Part shown: positions 45,915-57,988 of the stretch, piece after piece
Layout of the letters: the number at the start of each line of letters is the position of its first letter
Numbering within the stretch: the stretch's first letter is position 1
Assembly: GCA_964017145.1 (NCBI GenBank)
Contig: OZ024840.1
Span: 2,418,001 to 2,482,000 of the forward strand
Reading direction: 5' to 3'
Source of the DNA: Agrocybe praecox
Taxonomy: Eukaryota > Basidiomycota > Agaricomycetes > Agaricales > Agrocybaceae
Length of the DNA stretch: 64,000 nucleotides
Notes under the pieces: model-generated
Database searches by the model: none
What the model saw: only the letters and a program-made list of their open reading frames with translations
Told to the model about the DNA's origin: nothing
Program-made: the position numbers and the translations under genes

Positions 45915-48556
45915 CTACTCTGCAAGCCACTTCTCGCATTTCTTGACATATTTGTCCAGTAACTGCGATAGATCTCGAATGACAAACGTGAGTACAACAC
46001 CGGCGAAGAATTCAGAGAAGCGCTTGAGTTTCTGCTCTGCAGAACCACGAAATTCGGCGGGGAAAGCACCATAGGCTGGTGCAATGGGTTGTTGCAAGAT
46101 GGCGCGAGTATGTTCATCTAGCAGTTGTGTATGCAAGAATAGTTTTTTGAGGCCTTGGACATACGCTGCCGGTGAATCAAGGCTATACAGGAAGGAAGAA
46201 GTAGCGTTAATTAACATAAGCACTTTTGCAACAGGAAAGCCAAAGAGACACTTACTTTTTCCCGTTATTGGTGAATTTATCGAACCGACTGATAAGCTTT
46301 CCACTCCAAGTATGCTTTCTCGAGACAAAGCCTTCTCCAACACCCAGTTTCTTGCCGAAATTGGCGACGACTTGATCACAGATGTTTGAAAACTCATCTA
46401 GCTTTGACAACCAGGCGTCAGCTTCTCTCCTGCCGATGCTTCCAATCCCAAGTGCCATTCCACTGCTAACATTGCCAGCACCAAAGTATTCGGCGCTGCT
46501 GGCCTCTAGATCTTCTAAAGCAGAGCATAATACTGTGACTACGCGTATCTTCTCGTCCAAGTTGGTTAACTTTGCACCCCCTTGTGACCACACTTCGCAA
46601 GGCACATGCAATCGGCGCGTAATGTAACCCCCCGTTGGAACAACCATGGTATTCCTGAGAAGGTTCATCATATGATAAGGCTTAAGAAGAGGATCGTTAG
46701 GAGGTAATGGAGGTAGTGGTGACGTAGGTGTTATCGGTACACCAGTGGTGTATCCACCATTGCCAGACCCGTATAGATTAAGCATACTTTTAGATTGCGA
46801 CGTCTCGACTTGGAGACTTGGAGGGGGGAGATTAGGATTCAGTTTGGAACCTGAAGACGTCTTGCGAGGAGTACCATTTACCGCAGCGGTTGGGGCAGGT
46901 AACGGAGGTGGAAGGTCAGGAGAAGCTCTTCCTGCGCCGCCTACTAGTGACGGACGTCTTCCAGGTTGTGATGATGACCTACTTCTAACGGTATTGTGAT
47001 TATGGTGCGCTGACCCTGCAGACGTGGTAGATTCTGTGGGCGAAGGTGAACGAGTGCTTGGAGGTGCAGAGGCCTTTCTCCGTTGATATAGCATACCTTG
47101 GGTTGTGGTGGGATTGATGACCGCCATAGCGTTAGATTCGTTACGGAATGGCACTTGCGACGACGCTCTCGGGCGAGTGTTGGACGCATTTGTGGCGTTC
47201 AATCTAGGGGAAGGTGGTGGTTTAGAAAATGAAAGGGATCGCGGGGTTCCTGGGGCATCTGGAAGAAGGGGAGACGGCAGTGGAGGAAGAGGAGGAGAGC
47301 TTCTTTTTGTTATTGTTATCGCTGCTTTGGGGAAGTGGTTTTGAGTCTCTGGTATTGGCGTTGGTTCATTTGACAAACTGGTCTCTTCAGACACTTCTTC
47401 CAAAGAACCAAGGCCAGAGGGTGTTCTTCTGTGTCCAGGCTGAGAATCAAGACGTTTTAAAGAGGAATCTGAGGAGTTATCGCTAACAGTAACTGCTATA
47501 GGTGCCGGTGGCAATGATGCTACAGGCGGCGGCGGTTTCGGCGGCAACTGGGACGGATCGCGTGGCCGGCGTGAGGAAATAACAGAATTTCGAGTAGTAG
47601 GCTGGGGTGGTGGTGGTGGTGATACATCGTATTGGACGGCATAAGGATGTTGAGCTGTAGTAGATGGTAGACCTGAAATTGTAGAGCCAGTAAGAACAGC
47701 TTCATCGAGTCTGTAAACACTGTCTCTGTTGTCTGCATAGGAAAGAAAGTCGGAAGTATCATCTGGGTTATAATGGGTATAGACTGGACCTGGTATCTGC
47801 GGCGAGCTATCGGAAGAGGGAGATGTTGAATTTGTTGGGGAAGTTGAGGAGACAGTATCAGTGGTGTTAGAATACATTGATGGTGTTGAATAGGGCACTG
47901 CGGGGATGCTGTAGATAATGCTCAGGATGTTCATCCGATCTGCATACGTGTCGTGCTAAACTAGCTCGTCAGCCATGCTCGACAGACAGACAGCAACCAA
48001 GACTTACGATATTCTGCAGTCGTCTCACTTCTTCCTCCTGTGCAGCAACGCTTCGTCGCCGGGGCCGTCTCCTATGCGAGTCTGTCGTGCTGTCCTCGCC
48101 ATTCCTCACCCGTTCCATCACCTCACTCAGAAGCGCTACACTCTGCGCGTACGCATTCACTGCAGCCTCTGGATTGTCATTCGTCGAATCGAGCTGGACA
48201 GCTTCGCGGGCGAGCTCAAGAGCGCGAGTCAGAGCACGACGTGATGAGGGTCTATGCTCCGAGCGATGAGAGGCATATTCTGACGGTGGGGCAAGGAGAG
48301 AGGAGTCATTGCTGCGATCTGAAAAGCGAAAACTGGAAGATGCAAGGTAAGACTGGGGCGGTGGGTCTGAGAGATCTTCCATGCGTGCTTGAGAAAAGGC
48401 GGCGACTGCTGATAGATTTGGAGAGGGGGTCGGACGAGAGGGTAGACTTGGGATGGGATGGTTCGGGGGAGGGGCTGCAGGACGTGTGTTAGCAGCTGAA
48501 GAACGACGACGCTGAGAGGACCATGTTTGGCGCGAGTCCCACTGCTCGAGTTCCAT
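45915..48556 (-). CDS. MIT-domain protein with conserved C-terminal region
   Basis: Exons 48556-48008, 47955-46256 and 46182-45915 sum to 2517 nt, 838 residues. The first Met in frame is MELEQWDSRQTWSSQRRR. Residues about 105-150 form an MIT-like three-helix unit (ALTRALELAREAVQLD, NPEAAVNAYAQSVALLSEVM), which in other proteins binds ESCRT-III tails. An IHDTYADRMNILSIIY helix follows. The middle 400 residues are Pro/Ser-rich and disordered. The C-terminal 230 residues look folded: MNLLRNTMVVPTGGYITRRL, VPCEVWSQGGAKLTNLDEKI, ADAWLSKLDEFSNICDQVVA, SGKLISRFDKFTN, and LKKLFLHTQLLDEHTRAIL. This suggests a membrane-traffic or cytokinesis role, by inference. The septin gene lies 170 bp downstream on the same strand. 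Confidence 0.78.
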
Positions 48557-48728
48557 GCCAGTCGAGGAGCAGAACAACGCTGGTTTGCCATCAACAATTT
48601 CCCAAAACGCTCTTTTCTCTCACATACATATATTTATTAGTGGTATATTTCTTAATCTCAACTAGTCAAAAAGAAAAGTGTTCATGCACGGGTATACTAT
48701 TCCTAGAAAAAAAATCATTATTGTCCTC

Positions 48729-50342
48729 TCACTCCCGGAAATCATTCTGAGATCCCTGAGCAGCCAGGCGACTCTCCAAGTTCCTGAGAGACTCCTCTTT
48801 CGCAAGCAATTCCTGTCTCTTCTCATTGATCTCTCGTTGCACCTTCAATTCAATCTCCCGCAACTAGGCAACCAACTATTAGTTTCATTCTAAATATCTT
48901 TATATTTTTACTCACTTTCTCCTCTTCGCGGCGCAACTGTTCTTCCTTGAGGCGAACACTCTGCGATGCAAGTTCTTCCGGGAGGATGGACGAATCTCCT
49001 CCGTGTCTGTCAATCTACGTCAGAACATAACCTGTCAATCCATAGAAATCCACCTACTGTCCATCAGGATTGACGGTCCTCGAAAGCTTCTCAGTACGGT
49101 AAGTTTCGTACATCAGATCATGAGTCAATGACTTGAGATCAGCCAAATGCGAGCTAAATGTTCATATCAGCACATCCCGTCTTCTACTTCAATGAAAAAT
49201 AAACTTTACTTGAGGAGTGCACTCCTGAGTCTGCTGAAATCGGAGTGCTTCGGGTTGTCGACTTCGGCAATGCCCCAAGGGTAGATGCGAGCACGAACAA
49301 GCTGTCCGTCAATCTCAATTTCCTCTTCGGAGCCAATGACCGCAAATGGAAGAAGAGCCTGCAATGCCAAATCAACGTCATATCTCCAACGGCAGCACTA
49401 AGCAACCTACCCTAAGTTCGCTGTTGTCTTGGATGGTCTCCTCGTCATCTTCTTCGATGTCGTAAGGGAAGTTGTAGACGGGGATGTCGTAATGTTCGAT
49501 GTCTTCCATGATCTACGTCTCATAAGAAACCGGTTCTTTCCACTAGGACATTGTGCTTACCCTTTTCTTGAAGCCCTTCAACTCACTGGGTGTGAGCGCA
49601 TCAGCCTTTCCAATGACAGGAATCACGTTGACACGAGGGGAGAGGCGGCGCATAAGCTCGATATCCATTTCCCTCAAGCTGTAAAACGCGTTAAACTGTG
49701 CACGCTGTCTGTCCAGGAAACCAAATTTGACGTACGCATGTCCAGTGGGAGGAATGAAGTAGAGGAGGGCGTGGATACGGTTGTCCCTGAAGCGCGGATT
49801 ACGCTTAATGCGAGACTCCTCGGCCAAGATGTCGTCGTATTGGCGTTCGAGGTAACCAACGATTTCCTGAAAGCTGAAAATATTTTTAAAAACCTGTACA
49901 AATCCAATTTCGAGAATAAAACACGTACGCAAACTCGTTGTCGATGTTGTCTCCAAATCCAGGAGTATCGACGATAGTCAAGGAGATGCGAACACCATCT
50001 TCCTCAAGTTCTAGAGTTGTCTTTCAATACCATGCAGCCAACGCAACACTCCTATGTGCTTACCGACGGTAACTGGCTTGATTCTGATTCCCTCCTCGAC
50101 GTGGGCATTCTCTGGGTCATCAGAGACCTTGTGGGCAAGAACCTCAGACTCGCAGAGGGTGTTGACAAAAGTGGTACGACCAGTTCCCGATGCACCTAAT
50201 GCAAAGAAAGCGTTGTCAATGACGCGAACCCTAGAGACCCCTACCACGTTAAAAAAAAAACCCCTGACTTACCAACGACCATAAGGGTGAACTGAACGCC
50301 CTTCTTGGCCTTATTACCTCTACGCCTTCCTGCGAACGACAT
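48729..50342 (-). CDS. CDC11: Septin, probably Cdc11/AspA class
   Basis: Start MSFAGRRRGNKAKKGVQFTL at 50342, stop TGA at 48729-48731, about seven exons. GTPase: P-loop GASGTGRTTFVNTLCESEVL, HVEEGIRIKPVT, switch-region DTPGFGDNIDNEFA, FQEIVGYLERQYDDI, RIHALLYFIPPTGH, and base-binding VIGKADALTPSEL. The septin unique element contains FAVIGSEEEIEIDGQLVRAR and YPWGIAEVDNPKHSDF, then SHLADLKSLTHDLMYETYR. A C-terminal coiled coil (LRREEEKLREIELKVQREIN) closes the protein. The P-loop lysine is replaced by arginine, as is known for the Cdc11 class, which sits at an end of the septin rod; nucleotide handling may differ from other subunits. Divergent from MSH1. Confidence 0.88.
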
Positions 50343-50642
50343 TTTTTAGAGAGCAAGTGTAAAGTGCGCGACTTTGAAGACTCGTAGCGAGTTCGTTCGA
50401 GTTAACATTCGCTGTCCTTGACTTTCGTCCTTTAAACTCCGATTGATGGCGTGACTTTAGAATTTGATTTATGCAGAACACGCAGTAACGTGACACCCTT
50501 TAATTACTTTACAACCAGGGCGTCGTGAAGAATGCCCGAAGTCGGGACTTGATAAAAGTATATGTGAGTCCAAGAATTGTCCATTGGTTTTAACTCTGAA
50601 CATGAAAACATTATAGTCATGACCCAGCCTCGGTACTACTAA
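50343..50642. other. Divergent promoter region, septin (-) and MSH1 (+)
   Basis: About 300 bp between the two start codons, with no reading frame I can support and no clear TATA box. Confidence 0.45.
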
Positions 50643-53600
50643 ATGATGGCTTTGACGCGCCTTTCTAGACCTGTTTGCCACAAACGCGCTTTTCTCAACT
50701 TCTATACCATATACTCGGGATATTTTACGCGTCATATACCAACTGCCTTATCTCAAAACTATTCGACATCCAGTGGCTCCGAGAAAAAGGATCAAATAAC
50801 TACCAAAAAGTACGACGACCTACCAAGTGCTTATATTACCCCTTCTGGTGAACCAGCAACTCCCTTGAAAGAATGGTACTCCAGCTACCACACCGGCACG
50901 TTCCAGGTTATTTGTTTTCGCTCAAGAGTTAGGCTTATAATTACCTGCAGTGGAAAGGCTGGCCACTGGTGCCACTACAGCGCGCGAATCCAGAAAGAAA
51001 AAGGATGCTGAAGGTGCGTTAATTTCATCGAGGAATAATATATTAAATTAGAGATACATGCAGAAAATGAACCACTGCTTGATGAAAACGAAGATACCCT
51101 ACCAGTAAAGAAATCGCGCAAACCTAGAAAACGGAAGGTGGAAGAAGAAGGTAAAAGATTTCCCCGTAAGACTAAACATCATTTCTCATGCCTCTGTCCT
51201 GAAGAAGTGGACAGCGACGCCCCTATGGTAAAACCGGCGCGAAAGCCCCGCGTAAAAAAGGTTATCGAAGGTAAACTACTGGCTACCATTGAAATGGACG
51301 AAGTCTGATAACCCGTGTAGATGTTGGACCTGCTAAACCCAAAAAGAAACCAGAGGCTCTCGCAAAACGTTAGTGCCGACTCGTTTCATTCCACTCGCTT
51401 TGATACTGATTCTAGAAGTGTCAAAAATGCCAAAACCGAATACATTTCTTTCCGCCCAAATCCTGGCCAACTTGAAGCGCTTCCCGCATTGCTTGCTGCT
51501 AACCAAAGTTGGCAATTTCTATGAAGTATGTGACGAGACATTGTCTTCCTTGTCTGGTTCTTTTTCTCACTTGACCTAGTCTTATTTTGACCAAGCAGTT
51601 GACATTTCCAAACTCCTGAACATCAAACTCACAAGCAGAAAATGGAACGGAGAGAGAGTAGCCATGTGTGGTTTTCCTCTTCAACATCTCGATAAATATC
51701 TCAAAGTACTCGTCCAAGAAGAAAAGCGTTTTGTTGCGCTATGCGAAGAATTTCCGATATATTCTGGCAACAATGGAAAAGAATTCGAAAGGCGTATTGC
51801 ACGCATTGTCACTCCTGGCACTCTGATCGACGAATCTTTCTTGAACCCTCTGGAAAACAACTACCTTTTGGCTATAAGTCCTGACGGCGATGTTACACAA
51901 GAAGTAGGATTGGCTTGGATTGACGTATCGACGGGTGAATTCTTCTCAAAGCACTGCACACTCGAGAATATACCAGATGAGCTTGCTCGAATAGCTCCTC
52001 GCGAGGTCGTGCTTGACGATTCATTCCAAGACCAACGTGGACATCCTATTTTTACGGCGTTTGCAGATAGCAATTGTCTCATATCTTACAAGGCAGTCCT
52101 ACCTAGGAGCACTGTTTCGGATCCTGAATTAAATGAACAGGAGTCTGTTGCCATAGACTTACTCACAGAGTTTTTGCGACAGAATTTACTGGATCATATG
52201 CCTCGCCTAGATTCCCCACTACGGGAAAATGCACAGGAGCGTATGCAGATCGATTTGCATACCATCCAAGGTCTGGAGATTCGTGAGAATAGTGCGTATG
52301 ACGGGGGAAGTAAAGGCAGTCTACTCAGTGTCATCAAACGAACCAACACAAGCGGTGGGACCCGGCTCCTAGCAAGATGGCTTTGTGAGTTTTGCGCCTT
52401 AGTGGGGTTCTCTGTAACTCAATTACTACACAGGTTCTCCCAGTACATCCATATCGGAAATACATGCTCGTCAAGAATTAGTGGCATTCTTCCGCCAAAG
52501 GACACATTTCCGAATGGACATTATCAACATCCTAGAAGAAGCGGATGATTTAGGCCGATTGTGTCAAAAGTTTCTGCTGGGTCGAGCAGACTTCAGTGAT
52601 CTTGTTGCTATTCGCGCAGTTATTAATCTATGGGATCGTATAGGTAAAATGATCGAGCTGGAAAAAGAAATGGAAGTTAGAGAAAACAAGTTTAGAGCAG
52701 AGGATTGGGTTGCCCTCGATGCAATATACCATCGCATGGCCGATCTCAAGCATCTCTCTGAGAAGATATCTACCGCCGTCACGGATAACCTCGATGACCT
52801 TGCCGAAAGTCCAGAAATAGACGCAAGCCCTCCTGATGATCCAGATACACCAGAGGTTGATAAAGTTGCCTGCAAGAAATGGTCTATCAATCACAAGTAT
52901 GCTAATCATTTACCTAGAACGCGATCTTTAAATGACATTGTTACATAGTTTCTCGGCCAAACTCAAAGCATTGGACGACAGTCTGCAACGACTTTTGGAA
53001 GAAAAGGATACGTTAGAGCAAAACTTGCGAGAACAGTACGGTGCGTGTTGTCGTTCATTTTATAGCTACTTTTTAAATAATTATTTTCAGATGCGCCGTC
53101 TTTAACTCTTCGTTCGGCGTCCAACCAAGGAATGTATCTGCATATTTCTCGGGCAAGACGTGACAGGAAGAAACTGGATCTTGACCCCGACTTTTACAGC
53201 ATAGAACAGACACAGACCACACAAAGTTATATCTATAGGGTACACTGCTATCTTAGTGTGGGGTTTATTGAAGCTTATCATTACTCTAGGGCTGGAGTCA
53301 ACTGGGCACCAAGATCGGAGACCAAACATTGGCTCTTTCACTGGCAGAGAAAGAAGTATTTGATGAGCTCAGTCTAGAGGTTCGTTTTTTTTTCTCCGCT
53401 CGCTCTGCCCTCTAATTCTAGCAGGTGATTGAACACGCGCACAAACTACGCCAAAATGCACAAGTCATTGATGAACTGGACGTCCTTTTGTCCTTCGCCG
53501 TATTGGCCGAAGATATGAATTTCGTCCGTCCTGACATAAGGGATGAGTGAGTAGCAGCGCTTTTTGCATGCAGACACTGTAGCTAAAGATTTTGCTATAG

Positions 53601-54473
53601 CGGCTCGTACAGCATGTCTAATGGCAGACATCCCTCGGTCGAAATAGGTCTACTCTCGTCAGGTCGTCAATTTACCCCGAACTCTGTGCAAATGACCTCG
53701 ACTTCAAATATTCATATTATCACAGGTCCCAACATGGCTGGGAAATCGACTCTGCTTCGTCAAACTGCTATTGTAGCTATTTTAGCTCAAATTGGATCTT
53801 GTGTCCCCGCCGATAGTGCAAGCCTAAGTATCGTGGACAAATTATTTTCAAGGATAGGAGCGAAAGATGACCTCTTTCGTGATCGGAGCACCTTTATGGT
53901 TGAAATGCTTGAAACAGCTGATATTTTGCGTCGTGCGACAGACAAAAGCCTCGTCAGTGATCTTTGTTTGTAGGGTGCATAATAAAACTGATGTTCTTCC
54001 AAGGTGATTATGGATGAGGTGGGTCGAGGAACCACGGTAAAGGATGGACTGGCAATCGCTTTCGCCACACTTCACCACCTTGCGACAGTGAACAAGAGTC
54101 GATGCTTGTTTGCAACGCATTTCCATGAGCTCTCTGACATGGTCGGAAATATTGGGAACATACGTGGGTCTGGCGTGTTCAACAATGTGTGTTTTTATTG
54201 CAGTGACGTAGATGATGCCGGGGTAAGTGTTCAATATCAATGCTGGCTGTCCTCCCTTTCTGACTTGTAACATAGGATGGGCATTTTACTTATTCATACA
54301 AACTACGACCAGGAATCAACCGCGATAGTCACGGTCTGAAAGTGGCGCGGCTTGCTGGTCTCCCTCCTGCAGCGATGGACACTGCTACTCAAACGTTATC
54401 TTGGTTAAGGGAAAGAGGCACAAGTGATATACAACAAGATTATGATAATTTTTTGAAATGTACTTTACATTAA
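50643..54473 (+). CDS. MSH1: Mitochondrial MutS homologue Msh1
   Basis: A presequence-like N-terminus ([20 protein letters not shown]) is followed by Lys/Arg-rich small exons and then MutS domain I with [20 protein letters not shown], including the mismatch-wedge FYE motif, and [15 protein letters not shown]. Connector and lever: [46 protein letters not shown]. ATPase: [20 protein letters not shown] (Walker A), [35 protein letters not shown] (Walker B), [13 protein letters not shown]. The gene has a dozen or more introns. Msh1 acts in mitochondrial DNA maintenance. The first exon ends in phase 0 while the next clear frame needs phase 1, so the junction near 50907-50950 is unresolved. The stop TAA overlaps that of the convergent aconitase. 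Confidence 0.92.
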
Positions 54474-57400
54474 TTTTTGATAGATCTAATATAGTTTAGT
54501 GCAGATCCTGCCTTGAACCATTTCAGTTGGTCTGCAGACATGGTGTGTTTGGTTGGTACTTGGAAGACAGTGCCGTCAAGCTTGGTAACTTTGATCGTAA
54601 CTGATGCACCTGGCTTGCCAGCGAAGACATCAGACAACCCGACAGTCTCCAAGACATCTCCAGCACCAATCTTGGTATAATCGTTCTTATCAGCAAACCA
54701 CAAGGGCAAGACACCTTGTTTCTAATGGAGAGGATTAGCATGTTGATATAGCCAAAAGAATAAGCCCTACCTTCAAGTTTGTTTCGTGAATTCGAGCGAA
54801 AGATCGAGCGAGAATCATAGAACATCCTAGAAAGTGTACGTTGAGTAGCAATAAACGTGCAAATCATTAAGTATTACCGTAGAAGCGAGGCTGCAATGCT
54901 GCATGTTCTCTTGCACTTCCTTCACCGTAATTGTCGTCGACTACTAGTGCCCATGGTTGCTGGCGAGCCTTGAAGCTCTTGGCAATTTCGGGGATGGTGC
55001 CAGAAGTATTGGTATCTCTGTCAAAAGCGACGTTCATTTCTCCTCCTTCATCATTGATTGCCTAAGAGGTGTGAGTGAATGGTTTATACCAAGAAAAGTA
55101 GACAATCTTACGGTAATCACTGGTATTGGATCGAATGATTAGTCAGGACTTTGAAGATAAACGAAGAAAAAACCCACAAAGGTTTTCGGAAATGTTAGTA
55201 AGATGACCTTTGTATTTCAGCCATGGCCCCTATATTGCATCATGGTTAGTTCGAGAGACATTAATTCAAATAAAAGCTTACAGCAGCTGAAATGTGATCA
55301 GTAGTGCATTTACCGCGGACCCTCAAAAGAACCTTCAAAGGAGATAATTCCAAGTTCTCGCCGGACGCATCAAAAGGACTGGCGAAAGGTTCCAAAACTT
55401 CCAGGCGCTGTGAATCCGGTTTGATAACGACCTCAACCTCTGGCCGAGGAGCAGGGGATGGCTGAGGATAGTATGATTGATTACCAGGAATAAATCCGTC
55501 CGTAGGTAGGTCTTGACCAGAAGGCGCCTTGAATTTGAAAGACTCGCCGGAAGAAAGGGTGATTGAATCAACCATTGGGTTAAAGGAGAGTTTGCCCGAG
55601 AATGCCATAGCAGTGACGATGGTGGGAGATGCCAAAAAGTTCATGGTTTTAGCATTTCCATCGTTCCTGGACTTGAAGTTGCGATTGAAACTTGTCAAGA
55701 TAGCTGATCAAAGTTCAGTTATAGACTCGAGACGCCACAAAGTTGAATGCTTCACCATTTTCGCCTTCCTTTTGGTCGGTTCTTTTCCACTAAATTTGAA
55801 TTAAAACACTATCTTGTGTGTACTCATACTTTTAATAACTTACTTGTCCAATACAGGGTCCACATGCGTTAGCCAGTACCAGCGCACCTACGTCCTCCAA
55901 AGCAGAGGTGACATTATCTCGTTCAATGGTTGCGCGAATTTGTTCGGAACCGGGTGTACAAAGGAAGGGTACCTGGGACAGTGACTTGGTTAATTACAGC
56001 CAAAAATCGGGCGCACTCCTGCTTACTTTTGTTGTTAATCCAGCAGCCTTGGCTTGTCGAGCCAGGTCTGCGACGCTAGTCTAGACATTTTGATAAGATA
56101 GAGCTTTGATACCTGTACAGTGGAATCAACAAACCATGTCCTCGTAAGAGCTGTTTGTGCACGATCCAATGAGACCAGCAGAAAATTCGTCCTTCCATCC
56201 CTGATCTTTTACAAATTTACCGAACTGAGAAACTGGAGTCGCAAGGTCAGGAGTAAATGGGCCGTTGATAGTGGGTTCCAGTTCAGACAGGTTCTAAGGA
56301 TAAGAATTGAGATCAATGAAATAAGCCGACTTCATAAAAGCTTACAATCTCAATCACGTCGTCATATTCCGCCCCTTCGTCCGCATTCAAGAAACCTTGA
56401 GATGCAGCTTTATCCGCCGCAGCTGCTACAGGAGAACGACCGGTGGCTTTAAGATACTCTCGCATATTCTTGGAATACGGGAAGGTAGATGTAGTTGCTC
56501 CCACCTCGGCACCCATGTTTGCAATGGTCGCCAAACCTACAGACGTTGATTACTATAAGATAAAATGTGCCGGCAAGTACAACCACATTACCTGTGCATG
56601 ACTGGGAAGCTACACCAGGACCATAATATTCCAAAATGCTTCCAGTTCCACCCTGTATTCATACATTAATCATGACACATGTGCTGCATATGCGTTTTGA
56701 GATGCTCACTCTAACAGTCAACTTGCCAGCAAGGTGGAGGATCAGGTCTTTGGGTGTTGTCCAACCGTTCATCTTCCCAGTCAAATGAACACCTGCCTGG
56801 GGGTAAGTAGGCCTATACTATGAACACCTCCGAGATTACTCACCAATGACGTTGGGAGCTTTCAATTCCCATGGTGTTCCAGTCATAGCATCGACGGCAT
56901 CTGCACCCCCAACACCAATTGCAAGCATTCCTAAACCGCCAGCGTTAGGTGTATGAGAATCTGTGCGTGTTCAACCGTTAGCGGGCCAAATGCATCCACT
57001 TGCAATGCTCTTCATACCAGTTCCAAGCCTAAATGACGACCATTAGCTGTGGGAGAAACGGACGAGCAAAAAGTACATACATCAACATTCCAGGGGCAGC
57101 ATAGTTTTCTAGGACAATTTGATGGATAATACCAGAACCAGGTGCCCAGAATTCAATGCCGTATTTCTGAGCAGCGCTTTGTAAGAAGTCGAAAACCTCT
57201 TGGTTCGTAACAATTGACCGCTGCCGGACACTGTTTGTTTAGTATATGAACACTGGATGCTCAAAGTAACAAACCTTCAAATCCGACTCCGCGCCATCGA
57301 GTGCTTGAATAAGATGGTCGCAATGAATGCTCGTTGGAACATCACACTGCGCGAGTCCGGCGCTCATGAATTGCAACCTGAGTAACTTAAGTCTGATGCA

Positions 57401-57773
57401 TATACATCTAAGCAAAATCAAGGCTCACAGTGCCATCCTACAATATCGTCAGTTGTGTTCAGGAGTGAAAAAAACGTGTTTCGTACTGGGCGGAGGCATC
57501 CTGCATGGCAACTCTCTCTGGACGAAGCTGAAGGTATGCTTCTCCTCTAATTTTCCCATTTCCTGCCAATGAGGCTTCCGGGTCTATGATATGGCTGTAG
57601 AGGATTTTTTCCGCAAGGGTCAGGGGTCTGTTGAGCAGTTTTCGGACGCTTTCTAGTTTTTGTATGAGGGACTGGTAGGGTGGGGTAATAGAGGTGCAGT
57701 CTTTCTCGACAGGAACCTGCGTAGCAAAGGAGCGACGGAGGGATAAAGCCCTCCTGCTTATCCGTGGCAACAT
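54470..57773 (-). CDS. Mitochondrial aconitase (aconitate hydratase)
   Basis: Start [20 protein letters not shown] at 57773, a typical presequence, stop at 54470. More than ten introns. Core: [95 protein letters not shown], the cluster-binding cysteine in [13 protein letters not shown] and the pair in [10 protein letters not shown], then [64 protein letters not shown]. All three 4Fe-4S cysteines are present. It converts citrate to isocitrate in the TCA cycle. Fungi often carry a second paralogue used in lysine synthesis; I cannot tell which this is. Contains a 9-nt internal exon at 57429-57437. Confidence 0.93.
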
Positions 57774-57988
57774 GGTTGTTGTTGCTCAGCGTTGTAAATC
57801 GGTTCCTCCAACTTTTTGTCTGCATATTAACTTTTTTCCGTAATGGTTCACTGCCAACCAAATCGGGATTATAGGCCGATCACGTTCAACCCGATCACAT
57901 TTCCTACAGTAACCGAAGTAAAATAAAATAATTCTCATTGGTTACATTCAAGCTCTAATGCCAGGAGGAAAGGCAGGCGTTTGAAAAG

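Noticed and set aside
46944..47486. Plus- and minus-strand frames of about 80 codons inside the MIT-domain gene
   Set aside because: They are shadows of the Pro/Ser-rich middle of that protein.
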